NCBI RefSeq assembly: GCF_014203125.1
Contig: NZ_JACHIH010000022.1
Location: forward strand, 23,761-87,760
Direction: 5' to 3'
DNA length: 64,000 nt
From: Rhodopseudomonas rhenobacensis
GTDB taxonomy: Bacteria; Pseudomonadota; Alphaproteobacteria; Rhizobiales; Xanthobacteraceae
Of the stretch, positions 27,410 to 36,219 are shown one piece after another. The position numbers were made by a program, and so were the translations under genes. Every line of letters begins with the position of its first letter. The first letter of the stretch is position 1. Below the pieces are notes generated by a model that ran no database searches, was not told the DNA's origin, and saw only the letters and a list, made by a program, of their open reading frames with translations.

Positions 27410-29190
27410 GCGAGCCTACTCCGGAACAACGCGCCTTCGCCGAACACCCATGCGAGGCGTTCGTGCAGGCCTGTCCCGGCGGGGGAAAAACACGCACCAT
27501 CGTTCAGCGCGTGCAGAAGCTGGCCCCCGGCCTGCCGCCGCGAAAGGGCATCGCCGTCCTGTCGTTCACCAATTCGGCTATCGATGAATTTCTCGCCAAG
27601 TGCCGGACACTTGGCCTTGATGCGATCGCGCGCCATCCGAATTTCGTTGGCACCTTCGACGCGTTCCTGCGCCAGTTTTTCATATCGCCCTATGGCCTTG
27701 CAGGCGTTGCCGTCCGGCCCACCGTCGTGGATAGCTGGAACACGCTCGGCGTTGAAGTCCGGCTGCGCGGGCGGGCCGCCTTTCGCGGGCCCGGCGTGTC
27801 CCTCGATCGCTTCGATCCGACGACCAACACGATCAATCCCGCGCTCATCGGACATAACGGCTTGCGTGCGCATGTTGTGGCAAACCGTGCCGCTTACCAG
27901 CAGATTGCCCAGCAGGCGCGGGCTGCGTTCCGGCGAAAGGGATACCTGAGCGCGGCCGATGCGCGGGTCGAAGCCCTGGCCCGGCTGCAAAATCCCCAAT
28001 GGTCCGCAAGCCTTGGCCGCGCCATCGCGGCGCGCTTCCACGAGGTGATCGTAGACGAAGCGCAGGACTGCAACCCGCTCGACCTCCAGCTCCTGACCTG
28101 GCTGCGTGGGCACGGGCTACGCGTTACCACCGTCTCCGATGCCGACCAGGCCATCTACGGATTCCGTCAAGGCGATCCCACCGCCTTGGCCACGTTCGCG
28201 CAAGCCTACGGTGCCGACAATAATCTCGGCTTCTCCGGAAACTTCCGCAGCAGCCCTGCGATCTGCCGCTGCGCGGCCACGCTGCGCAGCCGTGCCGAAC
28301 CCGACGAGGCGCTTGGTGAAAATGCCAACATCCTGCTGCCGGTCTATATCCTCAAATACGAAGGCAACGCGCCGCCGGCATCCATCCATCTACAGTTCAA
28401 TAACCTGTGCCAACAGGCTGAGATTGCTGTACCGGCACGGATGGTGCTTGCGCATGCCCGCACCTCGGCACGCAACGCCTGCGGCCTTCGGGCGGATACG
28501 GAAGGCGGCGATTCCAAAGTGGCCCGGTTGGCACGAGCCACCGGCACCTATCATGCCAAGGCAACGTCCGGGCGCGCCCGTGAGGCGTGCCTCGTCGTCG
28601 CCGAGCAGGCGTTGCTCGACCTGATGGGAAAATTCGAGGAGCAAAGCAGCGTCGTGCGTCTCGCCGAACAGCACGGGATTGATCGCCGCTGGCTACGCCG
28701 AATGGCGTTGCGCCTGATAAGCCAGCTTCCGCCAACCTGCGTAAACTCCGATGAAGCCCGCAGCGGCTGGGTGCTCGCGCTACAAACCGCTGTCACGGCC
28801 CTTGGTCTTGCCTATGGCCAAGGCATCACCGTGACAAATTACTTCCGTAGGCCGCCGAATGGTGAATGGAGCCAGTTTCTGCAGCCCCGCGCCGATCTAG
28901 CCGCCGTTGCATGGGCGACGATCCACGAAGCCAAGGGCAGCGAACACAACGGTGTTTGTGTCGTCATCCCCAACGGCGACTATACCGAAGAGCTGATCGC
29001 CGCGTGGGAGACCCGCACGGATTTCGAGCCCAAGCGCGTGATCTATGTTGGCGTAACCCGCGCCGAGAAACTCCTTGCAATCGCCGTGCCCGCGCCATTC
29101 TTGGAGCGCATCGCAGCTATTCTGCGCGCCGGCGAGGTCCCGTTCGAGGTTCATGATCTTTCCGTTGCCGCGGGCGCCGGTGTTCTATGA
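27406..29190 (+). CDS. gajB: GajB-like UvrD-family helicase
   Basis: A 594-residue SF1 helicase: motif I QACPGGGKTRTIVQ (about 20-33), motif II VIVDEAQDCNP (about 213-223), motif III SDADQAIYGFRQG (about 245-257), motif IV GFSGNFRSSP, and motif VI GVTRAEKLL (about 548-556). It overlaps gajA by four bases, the typical Gabija order. At 594 residues it is longer than the best-known GajB (about 500). Together with GajA it forms a complete-looking Gabija system. Confidence 0.85.
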   Translation: MSEPTPEQRAFAEHPCEAFVQACPGGGKTRTIVQRVQKLAPGLPPRKGIAVLSFTNSAIDEFLAKCRTLGLDAIARHPNFVGTFDAFLRQFFISPYGLAGVAVRPTVVDSWNTLGVEVRLRGRAAFRGPGVSLDRFDPTTNTINPALIGHNGLRAHVVANRAAYQQIAQQARAAFRRKGYLSAADARVEALARLQNPQWSASLGRAIAARFHEVIVDEAQDCNPLDLQLLTWLRGHGLRVTTVSDADQAIYGFRQGDPTALATFAQAYGADNNLGFSGNFRSSPAICRCAATLRSRAEPDEALGENANILLPVYILKYEGNAPPASIHLQFNNLCQQAEIAVPARMVLAHARTSARNACGLRADTEGGDSKVARLARATGTYHAKATSGRAREACLVVAEQALLDLMGKFEEQSSVVRLAEQHGIDRRWLRRMALRLISQLPPTCVNSDEARSGWVLALQTAVTALGLAYGQGITVTNYFRRPPNGEWSQFLQPRADLAAVAWATIHEAKGSEHNGVCVVIPNGDYTEELIAAWETRTDFEPKRVIYVGVTRAEKLLAIAVPAPFLERIAAILRAGEVPFEVHDLSVAAGAGVL

Positions 29191-29311
29191 TGTCCGTTGC
29201 GACTGAGAGCCGACGAGATCCAGCCTTCCTTGGTCGTCGATTTCGATCGACTTGGACCAGACGTCCGGCAGCCGTCGATCGGTTTCTCTTCGTGAGAACG
29301 AACCAGTTGGC

Positions 29312-30592
29312 TTAGGCGCGGCTCTTGGACCTGCGCATCTCCTCGCGGCGGTCGGGCCGTTCGGGTAGCAGATCGTCGAAGATAACTGCGCGGAAGCAGC
29401 GCGCCGCGATCAACTCGATGTCAATGATCGGATCGTCACCATAGGTCTCGTAATAGCGGTGATACTTATCGGAGTCATGCACATCAGGGGCGCCACCATG
29501 GATGACCGTGGCGCGCAGGCCGAGCAGCAGTTTGAGCCGCTCATAGGGAAACGCAAATCCCCCGTGCTTGGTGACGGCCTCGATCACCGCCTGGGTGGCC
29601 TGGCTCGAATCTCCGAAGATCGAATCCATCCCCATGAATAGGTGCGAGAAGCTCTCATTAGGGTCGAGCGGCCATGCCCTGTAAAAGTATTCAAGCGCGC
29701 GGCAGTGCCGTTTGTCGGTGTTGTCGCCAGACAGGAGCTTCGCGGCCAGCACGGCCATCCACGGATGATCCTGCGCTTCCACCACAGCATCGTGCATCAG
29801 CGGCGGCACATTGGTTTCGCCGAAAGATTCCGTGGCGCCGCGCGCCGAGACCGTGCAGCGGCCACCATAGGTGTGTCTGCCGCTGAACATCTTACGTTCG
29901 TGGCGCGGCAGGGTAAGTGCCAGCGCGCCCAGGACCGCCGCTTTTCGCTTTTCAGCGATCGCAAAGGTCGGCGCGCTGACACCGAGCCAGGACAGGACGT
30001 CCTCCTTGCGGCCGCGTTCGTTGAATGGCGGGAACTTGTCCGGAAAAAGAGTGTTGCGCGGATGAATGCCAAGGCGTGCAGGCGTGAGCGCGGAAGGTTG
30101 TATGAAACAGAAGGTGCCGGATTCAAAATCCTGATCGACCCGTACCGCCACCAGCGGGTAGAGTGTCAGTTCCGTCGGCGGCTTGAATATGAGGGATTCC
30201 GCAAGAGCCGCCGCCAGCACGTCCTTGGTTTGCGGCGAAACACAGCCGGAAAACGCCCCCTCGACCTGAGTGAACATCGTCTCGTCGGCCAAATACCCGA
30301 AGTTCTCCGAGACGAACGTCGTCAGCATACTCTGGATATCTTGCACCGCCATCTGCCGCAGATGCGATGGCCCGTTGGCGCGCACGTAGAGCACGGCGGC
30401 AAGGATCTTCTTGCGGCTATAGAATATCTCGATGCCGAGGTTCCGGGCGAAAAGCGGGGCGCCCGGCTTTCCGAACAGGAAGGCAGCGCGGAGGCCGTCT
30501 TCGCCCCTCGCTTTCGACATCGACGCAAGCAGGCGCTCAATCGCTTCACGGCAGACCGGGTCGACGGGCAATTTCGTTTGCGGCTCACTCAT
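29312..30592 (-). CDS. HEPN-domain protein, convergent with Gabija
   Basis: A 426-residue protein. The C-terminal domain has LRATVIHGGAPDV (about 354-366), giving R-x4-H, the catalytic signature of HEPN ribonucleases, and the HGGAPDV string I associate with ApeA-type HEPN domains. The N-terminal 250 residues are a separate domain that I do not recognise. I prefer the ATG at 30592 (MSEPQTKLPVDP) over an upstream start at 30760 with poor composition. It ends about 120 bases from gajB on the opposite strand. A toxin or RNase effector is the likely role. Confidence 0.6.
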   Translation of the reverse strand: MSEPQTKLPVDPVCREAIERLLASMSKARGEDGLRAAFLFGKPGAPLFARNLGIEIFYSRKKILAAVLYVRANGPSHLRQMAVQDIQSMLTTFVSENFGYLADETMFTQVEGAFSGCVSPQTKDVLAAALAESLIFKPPTELTLYPLVAVRVDQDFESGTFCFIQPSALTPARLGIHPRNTLFPDKFPPFNERGRKEDVLSWLGVSAPTFAIAEKRKAAVLGALALTLPRHERKMFSGRHTYGGRCTVSARGATESFGETNVPPLMHDAVVEAQDHPWMAVLAAKLLSGDNTDKRHCRALEYFYRAWPLDPNESFSHLFMGMDSIFGDSSQATQAVIEAVTKHGGFAFPYERLKLLLGLRATVIHGGAPDVHDSDKYHRYYETYGDDPIIDIELIAARCFRAVIFDDLLPERPDRREEMRRSKSRA

Positions 30593-31099
30593 GACCGCTA
30601 TTCTTGATGATTCAAGCCCGCCTGCATAGGGCGCGTCCGCTAAAACGGACCGGGGCTCTCGTGAACCGAGCCGCGTGCCGCGTCTCGGCCTTCGGCTTCG
30701 ATCCCACTCGCGCAAGGACAGATATAAGGTGCCGCTCGCCGGGGGCAGTCGGTCCCGCATCCCGCCGCCGCTGCGCGGCGCCGGCGCTATGCTGATGCTC
30801 CTGCGGCTGCCCTTTTAGTCCGGTCTCACGGCTGCCGAATGGCCTGCGCTACGCTCCGGACCATACGGCCATTTTCTTTTAGGTAAGGGCTAAGAGGCTC
30901 TGCCTCTCGCGCGCGCAAGGCATCCCAACACGACCCGCCGCATCCACCCGTCTCCCGCACGCGGGAGCCCTCGGGCGGAGCCTCGGCGTGTCGCGTTCGG
31001 AGCCTCCTTGCGCTTGCTACCTCCGCTCTTCGCCAGAGGGTCAGGGGTTATGCGGGGCGCTTCGCTTCGCAACAACCCCTGACACAACGGAGAACTAAA
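30593..31099. other. GC-rich 507-bp leader of the ParB gene
   Basis: No gene is supported. It contains several inverted repeats, including CTCCCGC-AC-GCGGGAG at 30952-30967 and the long repeat at 31040-31083 described separately. It probably holds the promoter and control region for parB, and a divergent promoter for the HEPN gene. Confidence 0.4.
31040..31083. promoter_or_regulatory. Inverted repeat just upstream of parB
   Basis: GTCAGGGGTT at 31040-31049 and AACCCCTGAC at 31074-31083, perfect 10-bp arms with a 24-base loop, ending 16 bases before ATG 31100 with its GGAG ribosome binding site between. It could be a parS-like centromere, an operator for autoregulation, or an mRNA hairpin. 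Confidence 0.45.
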
Positions 31100-32998
31100 A
31101 TGACCAAGAGAAAAAACGAACAAGCCTTCCCCGAAAACGGCAGCGTCCTTTTCATCCCGCTCAACAAGCTCAAAAAATCCCCGCGCAACGCCCGCAAGAC
31201 GCCGCATCCCAAGGCGGATATCGAAGGACTCGCCGCCAGCATCGCCAGCAACGGCATGCTGCAAGCGCCCGTGGTTGAGCCGGAAGTGACGGAGGGCAAG
31301 GCATCCGGCTTCTACCTCGTGACCATCGGCGAAGGCCGCCGTCAGGCGCAGTTGCTTCGCGCCAAGCGCAAGGAGATCGCCAAGTCCGAACCGATCCGTT
31401 GCCTCGTCGATACCGAGCATAACGCCCTCGAAATCTCGCTTGCGGAAAACGCTATTCGCTCCGAGATGCATCCCGCCGACCAGTTCGATGCGTTCCTTGA
31501 ACTGCACCGCGACCACGGATTGAACGCCGAAGACATCGCCGCGCGGTTCGGCGTTACGCCTGCCGTCGTCAAGCAGCGTCTCAAGCTTGCCGTCATCAGC
31601 CCGGTGTTGATGAAGGCGTACCGCGACGAGGAGTTGAACCTCGACCAGTTGACAGCCTTCGCCTTCACCGACGATCACGCCAAGCAGGAGCAGGTGTTCG
31701 AGGCGCTCGGCGAAGATGCCGACCGCGAGGATATTCTCTCCGCCTTGAACGAGGAGCACCTTCCCGCCACCGACCCGCGCGCGGTGTTCGTCGGCCTCGA
31801 TGCCTATCAGGCGGCAGGCGGCGCAATCCTCCGCGACCTGTTCGACGATGAGATCGAAGGCTTCCTTACCGATCCCGTGTTGCTGCACCGCCTTGCGGAA
31901 GCCAAGCTGCAGGGCATTGCCGATGCGGTGAAGGCCGAGGGCTGGAAATGGGTCGAAATCATGCCTCGCCTCGATCACAGCATGACTTCCGGCATGCGGC
32001 GTATCTATGCCGGAGCGCCGACACCATCCGCAGAAGCGCAAGCCCAGATCGATGCGCTTCAGTCGCAATACGACGCGCTTTGCGACGAACGCGGCGAGTC
32101 CGAGGAAACCGAGGCCGAGCTAAACCGCCTTGAACAAGAAATCGCCGATCTTGAGGGCGAGGACGTATTCGATCCTGCCGAGGTCAGCCGCGCGGGCGTG
32201 ATCGTGTCGATCTCGCGCGAGGGCGAGGCCCATATCGCGCGCGGCTATGTCCGCCGTGAAGATGAAGACCGCAAGGCAACGAGGGAGAAGGGGCCGAGGC
32301 AGCCGACGGACGGCCCCGCGCCATTGTCCGATAAGCTCATCGCGGAATTGACCGCGCACCGGACGATGGCAATCCGCAACGCGCTGGGGCAGAACCCCGG
32401 CGTCGCGCTGGTGGCCGTGGTGCATGCCTTTGCGGGCGTGACCTTCTATTCCCATGCGGATCGTGCCTCCTGCTTGGAGATCAGGGCGATCAGCGCCCAT
32501 CTCGGTTCGCACGCGCCCGGCGTCGACGAGACCGCCGCCGCGCAGGACATCGAACAGCGCCACGAGAGATGGGCCAAGCATCTGCCGGACGAACCCGGTA
32601 CTTTGTGGGACTTCGTGCTCGAATTGGAATCCGGCCAGCTCCTTGAACTGCTCGCACATTGCGTGTCGGCTACGGTCGATGCGGTCCGCACGCCGCGCAG
32701 CAGCGAGGACGCCAAGCTCGACCATGCCGACCAACTGGCGAGGGCTGTCCATCTCGACATGCGGACGCAATGGACACCCACGGCAGAGAGCTATTTCGGG
32801 CGGGTGAGCAAGGAACGCATCCTTGAAGCCGTGCGCGAAGGCGTTTCCAAGGAAGCCGCCGACAACCTCGCCAGCATGAAAAAGCAGGCGATGGCCGAGC
32901 AGGCCGAGAAGCGCCTGCAAGGCCGGGGCTGGTTGCCGCCGATCCTGCGCATGCCCGAGCCGGAAACATCGGAGCCCATGGCCATGGCCGCCGAATAG
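31100..32998 (+). CDS. parB: Large ParB-family protein
   Basis: A 632-residue protein with the ParB nucleotide-binding domain at about 15-125: IPLNKLKKSPRNARK, IGEGRRQAQLL (about 75-86) and LAENAIRSEMHP (about 113-124). A helix-turn-helix follows (EDIAARFGVTPAVVKQRLKL, about 147-166). The last 350 residues are specific to the large ParB proteins carried by plasmids and integrative elements. No parA is present in the window. It leads a backbone cluster with two small genes downstream. Probable maintenance or regulatory protein of the element. Confidence 0.8.
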   Translation: MTKRKNEQAFPENGSVLFIPLNKLKKSPRNARKTPHPKADIEGLAASIASNGMLQAPVVEPEVTEGKASGFYLVTIGEGRRQAQLLRAKRKEIAKSEPIRCLVDTEHNALEISLAENAIRSEMHPADQFDAFLELHRDHGLNAEDIAARFGVTPAVVKQRLKLAVISPVLMKAYRDEELNLDQLTAFAFTDDHAKQEQVFEALGEDADREDILSALNEEHLPATDPRAVFVGLDAYQAAGGAILRDLFDDEIEGFLTDPVLLHRLAEAKLQGIADAVKAEGWKWVEIMPRLDHSMTSGMRRIYAGAPTPSAEAQAQIDALQSQYDALCDERGESEETEAELNRLEQEIADLEGEDVFDPAEVSRAGVIVSISREGEAHIARGYVRREDEDRKATREKGPRQPTDGPAPLSDKLIAELTAHRTMAIRNALGQNPGVALVAVVHAFAGVTFYSHADRASCLEIRAISAHLGSHAPGVDETAAAQDIEQRHERWAKHLPDEPGTLWDFVLELESGQLLELLAHCVSATVDAVRTPRSSEDAKLDHADQLARAVHLDMRTQWTPTAESYFGRVSKERILEAVREGVSKEAADNLASMKKQAMAEQAEKRLQGRGWLPPILRMPEPETSEPMAMAAE

Positions 32999-33071
32999 CG
33001 GGGTGCCGGAGCCGCCATGGTGGCGGCTCCGGCCTCGCCTTCAATTCACAACAACAAGAAGGAGAAATCCC

Positions 33072-33464
33072 ATGACCAACTACCTTGTTAAATTCATCAC
33101 TGATGCGGGATCGGCCATTCATGAAGTAGCCGGAGACACGCCCGCCCACGCGCTCACCGCGGCACGAAAGCGCGCCGCGACCGACCCGGACGAATTGTAT
33201 TTCGAGCCATACACAAGGCAGGACATCGATGAGATCATCGTCATGGACGACAACGGAGACCCCGAATGTACGTGGCAGAGCGATGCTCTACGCCTGCGCC
33301 TTGCGGCATCCGACCTATTGATTGCCGCGCGCGAAGTGGTGGCCTCATGGGAAGGCGGCCATCTTGCGGAGGCCGTGCGCAATCTGGCGGCGGCCATCGC
33401 GGAAGCAGAGCCGCTTCCCGATGGGGCCGCAGCGGAAGCGCAATCACAGGGGGATGCAGCATGA
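33072..33464 (+). CDS. Hypothetical backbone protein
   Basis: A 130-residue protein with AAGGAGAAA as ribosome binding site. The sequence is acidic with an alpha/beta look; no motif is recognised. It lies 73 bases after parB and overlaps the next gene by four bases (ATGA), so the three genes probably form one transcript. Confidence 0.55.
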   Translation: MTNYLVKFITDAGSAIHEVAGDTPAHALTAARKRAATDPDELYFEPYTRQDIDEIIVMDDNGDPECTWQSDALRLRLAASDLLIAAREVVASWEGGHLAEAVRNLAAAIAEAEPLPDGAAAEAQSQGDAA

Positions 33465-33736
33465 CGGCGGGCAGAAACTCAGGCGATGGGGGCAGCGCCC
33501 TCATCGCCATCCGCCGTCCATCGCTGCGCGAGGCGCGCGACGGCGCGGAGATCGTGTTCGTCCGCCTTCACGACCGGCAGCGCGTGAAGATATTCGCCGC
33601 AACCTGCTACGAGAGCTGGCAGCAATGGGGCGCTCCCAGAACGCTGCTCTCGCAGAACGTGGAACTGGTCGAGTTGTGGCGGCGCGGAGGCTTGCACGGT
33701 TTTTCACCGCGAGCCGAAGCCGGGGACGACGCCTAG
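33461..33736 (+). CDS. Hypothetical backbone protein
   Basis: A 91-residue protein starting MTAGRNSGDGGS, coupled to the previous gene by ATGA overlap. No domain recognised. Its stop codon is in the loop of a terminator-like hairpin shared with the convergent gene at 33748. Confidence 0.5.
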   Translation: MTAGRNSGDGGSALIAIRRPSLREARDGAEIVFVRLHDRQRVKIFAATCYESWQQWGAPRTLLSQNVELVELWRRGGLHGFSPRAEAGDDA

Positions 33737-33748
33737 CCCCGTCGTCCC
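33723..33748. terminator. Bidirectional hairpin between convergent genes
   Basis: GGGACGACG and CGTCGTCCC form a perfect 9-bp stem with an 8-base loop that contains the stop codon of the plus-strand gene. Convergent placement suits a two-way terminator; there is no clear T-run. Confidence 0.5.
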
Positions 33749-34566
33749 TATTGTTGATACCGCAGACGGCGCAAGAAGGCCCGCGCGGTCACGAGGATGA
33801 TGTGCAGGCGGAATGTGCTGTGATCCTCATCGGACAGGCCGGGATGCGATCCATCTGTATGGAGCATCTTGAATAGCCCGTTGATATAATTCTTCCCGTC
33901 TTGAGTCCACTCGTTGCGGTCTTCGGCCAGAAAATTGATCTTGGCGAGCAGTGCGCGGCGGTTCTCCGATGTCAGGTGCGCCGTCTTGTCGGCACCCTCG
34001 CAATGCCGCGCGATGTCGTCAAAAAGCCCCTCAAGGAAGGTGCGAAATTGCGCATTCGCCGCCGCCCAGTCGCCCCGCGCATGCGCTTCGATGCCTTGAC
34101 CGAGATGACCGAGTGGCTCGGAGAAGCCAAAGTGCTTGAGCAATTCATGCACTTCGTCGTCCACCGCAGGCAGCCCAAGTTCCTCGGGCAACGCCACCCG
34201 CAATGCCGGGCGATCCCGTTCGTCGAACGAAACCACGTAGCCATCTCGCGCCAGTCCCCGCGCGAATGCGATTTCCGATTCCTGCCCGGGCTCCGGACGC
34301 ATCAATTGGACGGCTTCACGAATAAACGCCTCCGCCAGCGACATGCTGCCTTCCAGCGTATCGACTTGATCCCCCGGCCGCTGCACGACGATGCGGCCCA
34401 GCGTATCGGCTTTCTTCGACACGCTGATGCCGGTGTCGGAGGTGATTTCGTTCTCAAGGCCGAGACGAAGCACCATGTGATTGAATGGCGCGTGGTGCTT
34501 CAGGTTCGCATCGAGAAACGCGACGGCGGCAATGATCGTCGGGCGGGTGAAGGGAACGGCGCTCAT
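33748..34566 (-). CDS. Third gene of AbiE unit, abortive-infection-like
   Basis: A 272-residue protein starting one base after the AbiEii stop. The C-terminal 70 residues contain INGLFKMLHTDGSHPGLSDE followed by a helical end (RLHIILVTARAFLRRL); I have seen this SHPGLSDE ending in abortive-infection and HEPN-like proteins, but I cannot assign a named family. The N-terminal half is unrecognised. Its position makes it part of the abiE transcript, so it may be an added effector or a modulator. Confidence 0.5.
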   Translation of the reverse strand: MSAVPFTRPTIIAAVAFLDANLKHHAPFNHMVLRLGLENEITSDTGISVSKKADTLGRIVVQRPGDQVDTLEGSMSLAEAFIREAVQLMRPEPGQESEIAFARGLARDGYVVSFDERDRPALRVALPEELGLPAVDDEVHELLKHFGFSEPLGHLGQGIEAHARGDWAAANAQFRTFLEGLFDDIARHCEGADKTAHLTSENRRALLAKINFLAEDRNEWTQDGKNYINGLFKMLHTDGSHPGLSDEDHSTFRLHIILVTARAFLRRLRYQQ

Positions 34567-34567
34567 G

Positions 34568-35500
34568 TCAGGCCGGACGTTTCTTGAGTTGATCGGCGAG
34601 CGCTTGCAGCGCGCCTATCGCAGTGTTGAAATCAGGCCCGCCGCCATAAACCATGTCGCGCTGGAAATTCGCGTAGCCGTCCGCGAACACCTTGTCCTTG
34701 GGAATACCCGCGATGGCGCGAAGCGTTTCGCCGAGCGGGTCTTTCTGCCACGCCGGGAATTTGTCGCCGCGCGTTGCGGCATCGGCGAGCATGACCTCGT
34801 GCGCCAAGGTGGCGACTTCCGCCGGATCATAGTGTTCGCGGATGGCGTGAAGGTCGTAGATATGCCGCACCAGCGTGGGATCACGGTCTTTCCGCAATCC
34901 CGCAAGCTCGGAACCCGCGCGCCACGTCAGCGCCACGAGCTTTTCGGCGGCGGTCTCGAGAACGGACGAACAGGCGATCTTCGGCAATTCCGGTTCGCGG
35001 CCATAGGCCTCGGCGATGAACGAGGTCACGGGCATGTCCACGGCCTCGCGCCGCAATGGCCATACCGAGGTTTCTATCTGAATCTCGGGCCGCAGGATGC
35101 CCTTGCCTTCGGCAACGGCGGTGTAGGGCAATTGGTACTTGGTATAATGCCCCTTGTACATGGAGACGCGGTGTTGCTCGTTCTCCGGATCAAACGCGAA
35201 GCCCGCCGCAAGCAGCGCGTCGGTGATGTCGCCGCGCAGTTTGCGGAGTTCGCCGCGCGATGGGTTCTTCTCGCTGACGATCTTGAGATCGACATCCTCG
35301 GACATGCGCCGCGTCAGGCGATGCGCACGGCTCAGCGCCGTGCCGCCGCCGAACACAAGGCGAAACTCGCCCGTATCGACGGCGGCAATCGCGGCCAGCG
35401 CCTTGACGACGTACCAATCCTTCTCGACGAGCGCAGGCCCCGGCAGGCCAAAATGCTCCTGGACTTCAAGCAGCTCATCGAGGGTGGGCTTATCGCTCAA
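34568..35500 (-). CDS. abiEii: AbiEii-type nucleotidyltransferase toxin
   Basis: A 310-residue protein with the AbiEii/AbiGii nucleotidyltransferase core: LVFGGGTALSRAHRL (49-63) and MSEDVDLKI (66-74), supplying the GG and the acidic pair that bind metal and nucleotide. The family acts as the toxin of type IV toxin-antitoxin systems and can cause abortive infection. The start is a TTG at 35500 inside the antitoxin gene (11-base overlap), typical of coupled pairs. Confidence 0.85.
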   Translation of the reverse strand: MSDKPTLDELLEVQEHFGLPGPALVEKDWYVVKALAAIAAVDTGEFRLVFGGGTALSRAHRLTRRMSEDVDLKIVSEKNPSRGELRKLRGDITDALLAAGFAFDPENEQHRVSMYKGHYTKYQLPYTAVAEGKGILRPEIQIETSVWPLRREAVDMPVTSFIAEAYGREPELPKIACSSVLETAAEKLVALTWRAGSELAGLRKDRDPTLVRHIYDLHAIREHYDPAEVATLAHEVMLADAATRGDKFPAWQKDPLGETLRAIAGIPKDKVFADGYANFQRDMVYGGGPDFNTAIGALQALADQLKKRPA

Positions 35501-35906
35501 GCACCAGCTCCGTGTTGCGGTACCGCAGTTGACGCGAGAAACGACCCTTCACCTTGACGACCGGATTAACCGGCACTTGCGTGGAGCGGCCTTCGTTATA
35601 GGCGCGTTCGGCCTCGGTCGGCTCCCATTGCACGCCGAGCTTGTCGAGCGCTTGGCGCGCGACACCGGCAAAGCCGTCGCGGCTATACAGCATAGGCTTG
35701 CCGCTGAGGCGTGAGATCGTCGCGCGGCCATACACGCCATAACCGAGGCGCACCAAGCGGCCATCATCCACCAGCTTGCGCAAGGCGCGCAGCACCTGAT
35801 CTTCGCCGCCAAGCGCTTTGAATTCGCGCGTCAGGAATACGTCATCGCCCTTCTTGCGGGCAATCCGCTGTTCAATCTTCTCACGCAATGTCTGTTTGCG
35901 AGGCAT
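35490..35906 (-). CDS. abiEi: AbiEi-type antitoxin (DUF6088-like)
   Basis: A 138-residue winged-helix protein: TLREKIEQRIARKKGDDVFL then EFKALGGEDQVLRALRKLVD is the DNA-binding part, LGYGVYGRATISRLSGKP the small beta part, as in DUF6088/AbiEi antitoxins. I start at ATG 35906 with GGAGG-like sequence (AAAGGAGGC) just upstream. AbiEi proteins both neutralise AbiEii and repress their own promoter, which here carries two direct repeats. Confidence 0.8.
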   Translation of the reverse strand: MPRKQTLREKIEQRIARKKGDDVFLTREFKALGGEDQVLRALRKLVDDGRLVRLGYGVYGRATISRLSGKPMLYSRDGFAGVARQALDKLGVQWEPTEAERAYNEGRSTQVPVNPVVKVKGRFSRQLRYRNTELVLER

Positions 35907-35920
35907 GGTGGGCCTCCTTT

Positions 35921-35958
35921 GCAAAAACCCGACACTCAATATAGGCAAAAACCCGACA
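35921..35958 (-). promoter_or_regulatory. abiE promoter with two direct operator repeats
   Basis: TGTCGGGTTTTTGC (minus strand) occurs twice, at 35945-35958 and 35921-35934, 24 bases apart, with CTATATTG between them containing a TATATT -10-like box. This is the expected place for AbiEi-mediated repression. The repeats are seen directly; I recall similar repeats upstream of DUF6088 genes. Confidence 0.6.
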
Positions 35959-36219
35959 TCTTTCAATGAAAATCACTGAAATTTCAATATCATAAGACAT
36001 ATCAATCGCTTAGTCTAATCGAGCGTTCCGATCTTAGCACGGGAAGCCATCGGGTTTCTTGCAACATCGCATTCAGCCGCGGCTTGAGACCCGGCTACCG
36101 GCCCCGGGCGAACGCTTGCGCCGGGATCGTCTGCAAACGATAATTGGAGGCGGCGCAGCCATTGTAGTGCATCGGCCCGCGCCTCGATTGCTGTTGCATC
36201 GATAAATTGTGAGCGCGGC
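35959..36219. other. Divergent intergenic region, no supported gene
   Basis: Together with the abiE promoter this makes a 313-base gap. It contains an AT-rich stretch with the perfect palindrome TGAAATTTCA at 35977-35986. A 68-residue minus-strand frame starting MPRSQFIDATAIEARADALQ overlaps the start of the next gene; support is too thin to call it. Confidence 0.35.

Noticed and set aside
30604..30795. Frames in the parB leader
   Set aside because: Arg/Pro-rich, no ribosome binding site, and the region is full of GC hairpins.
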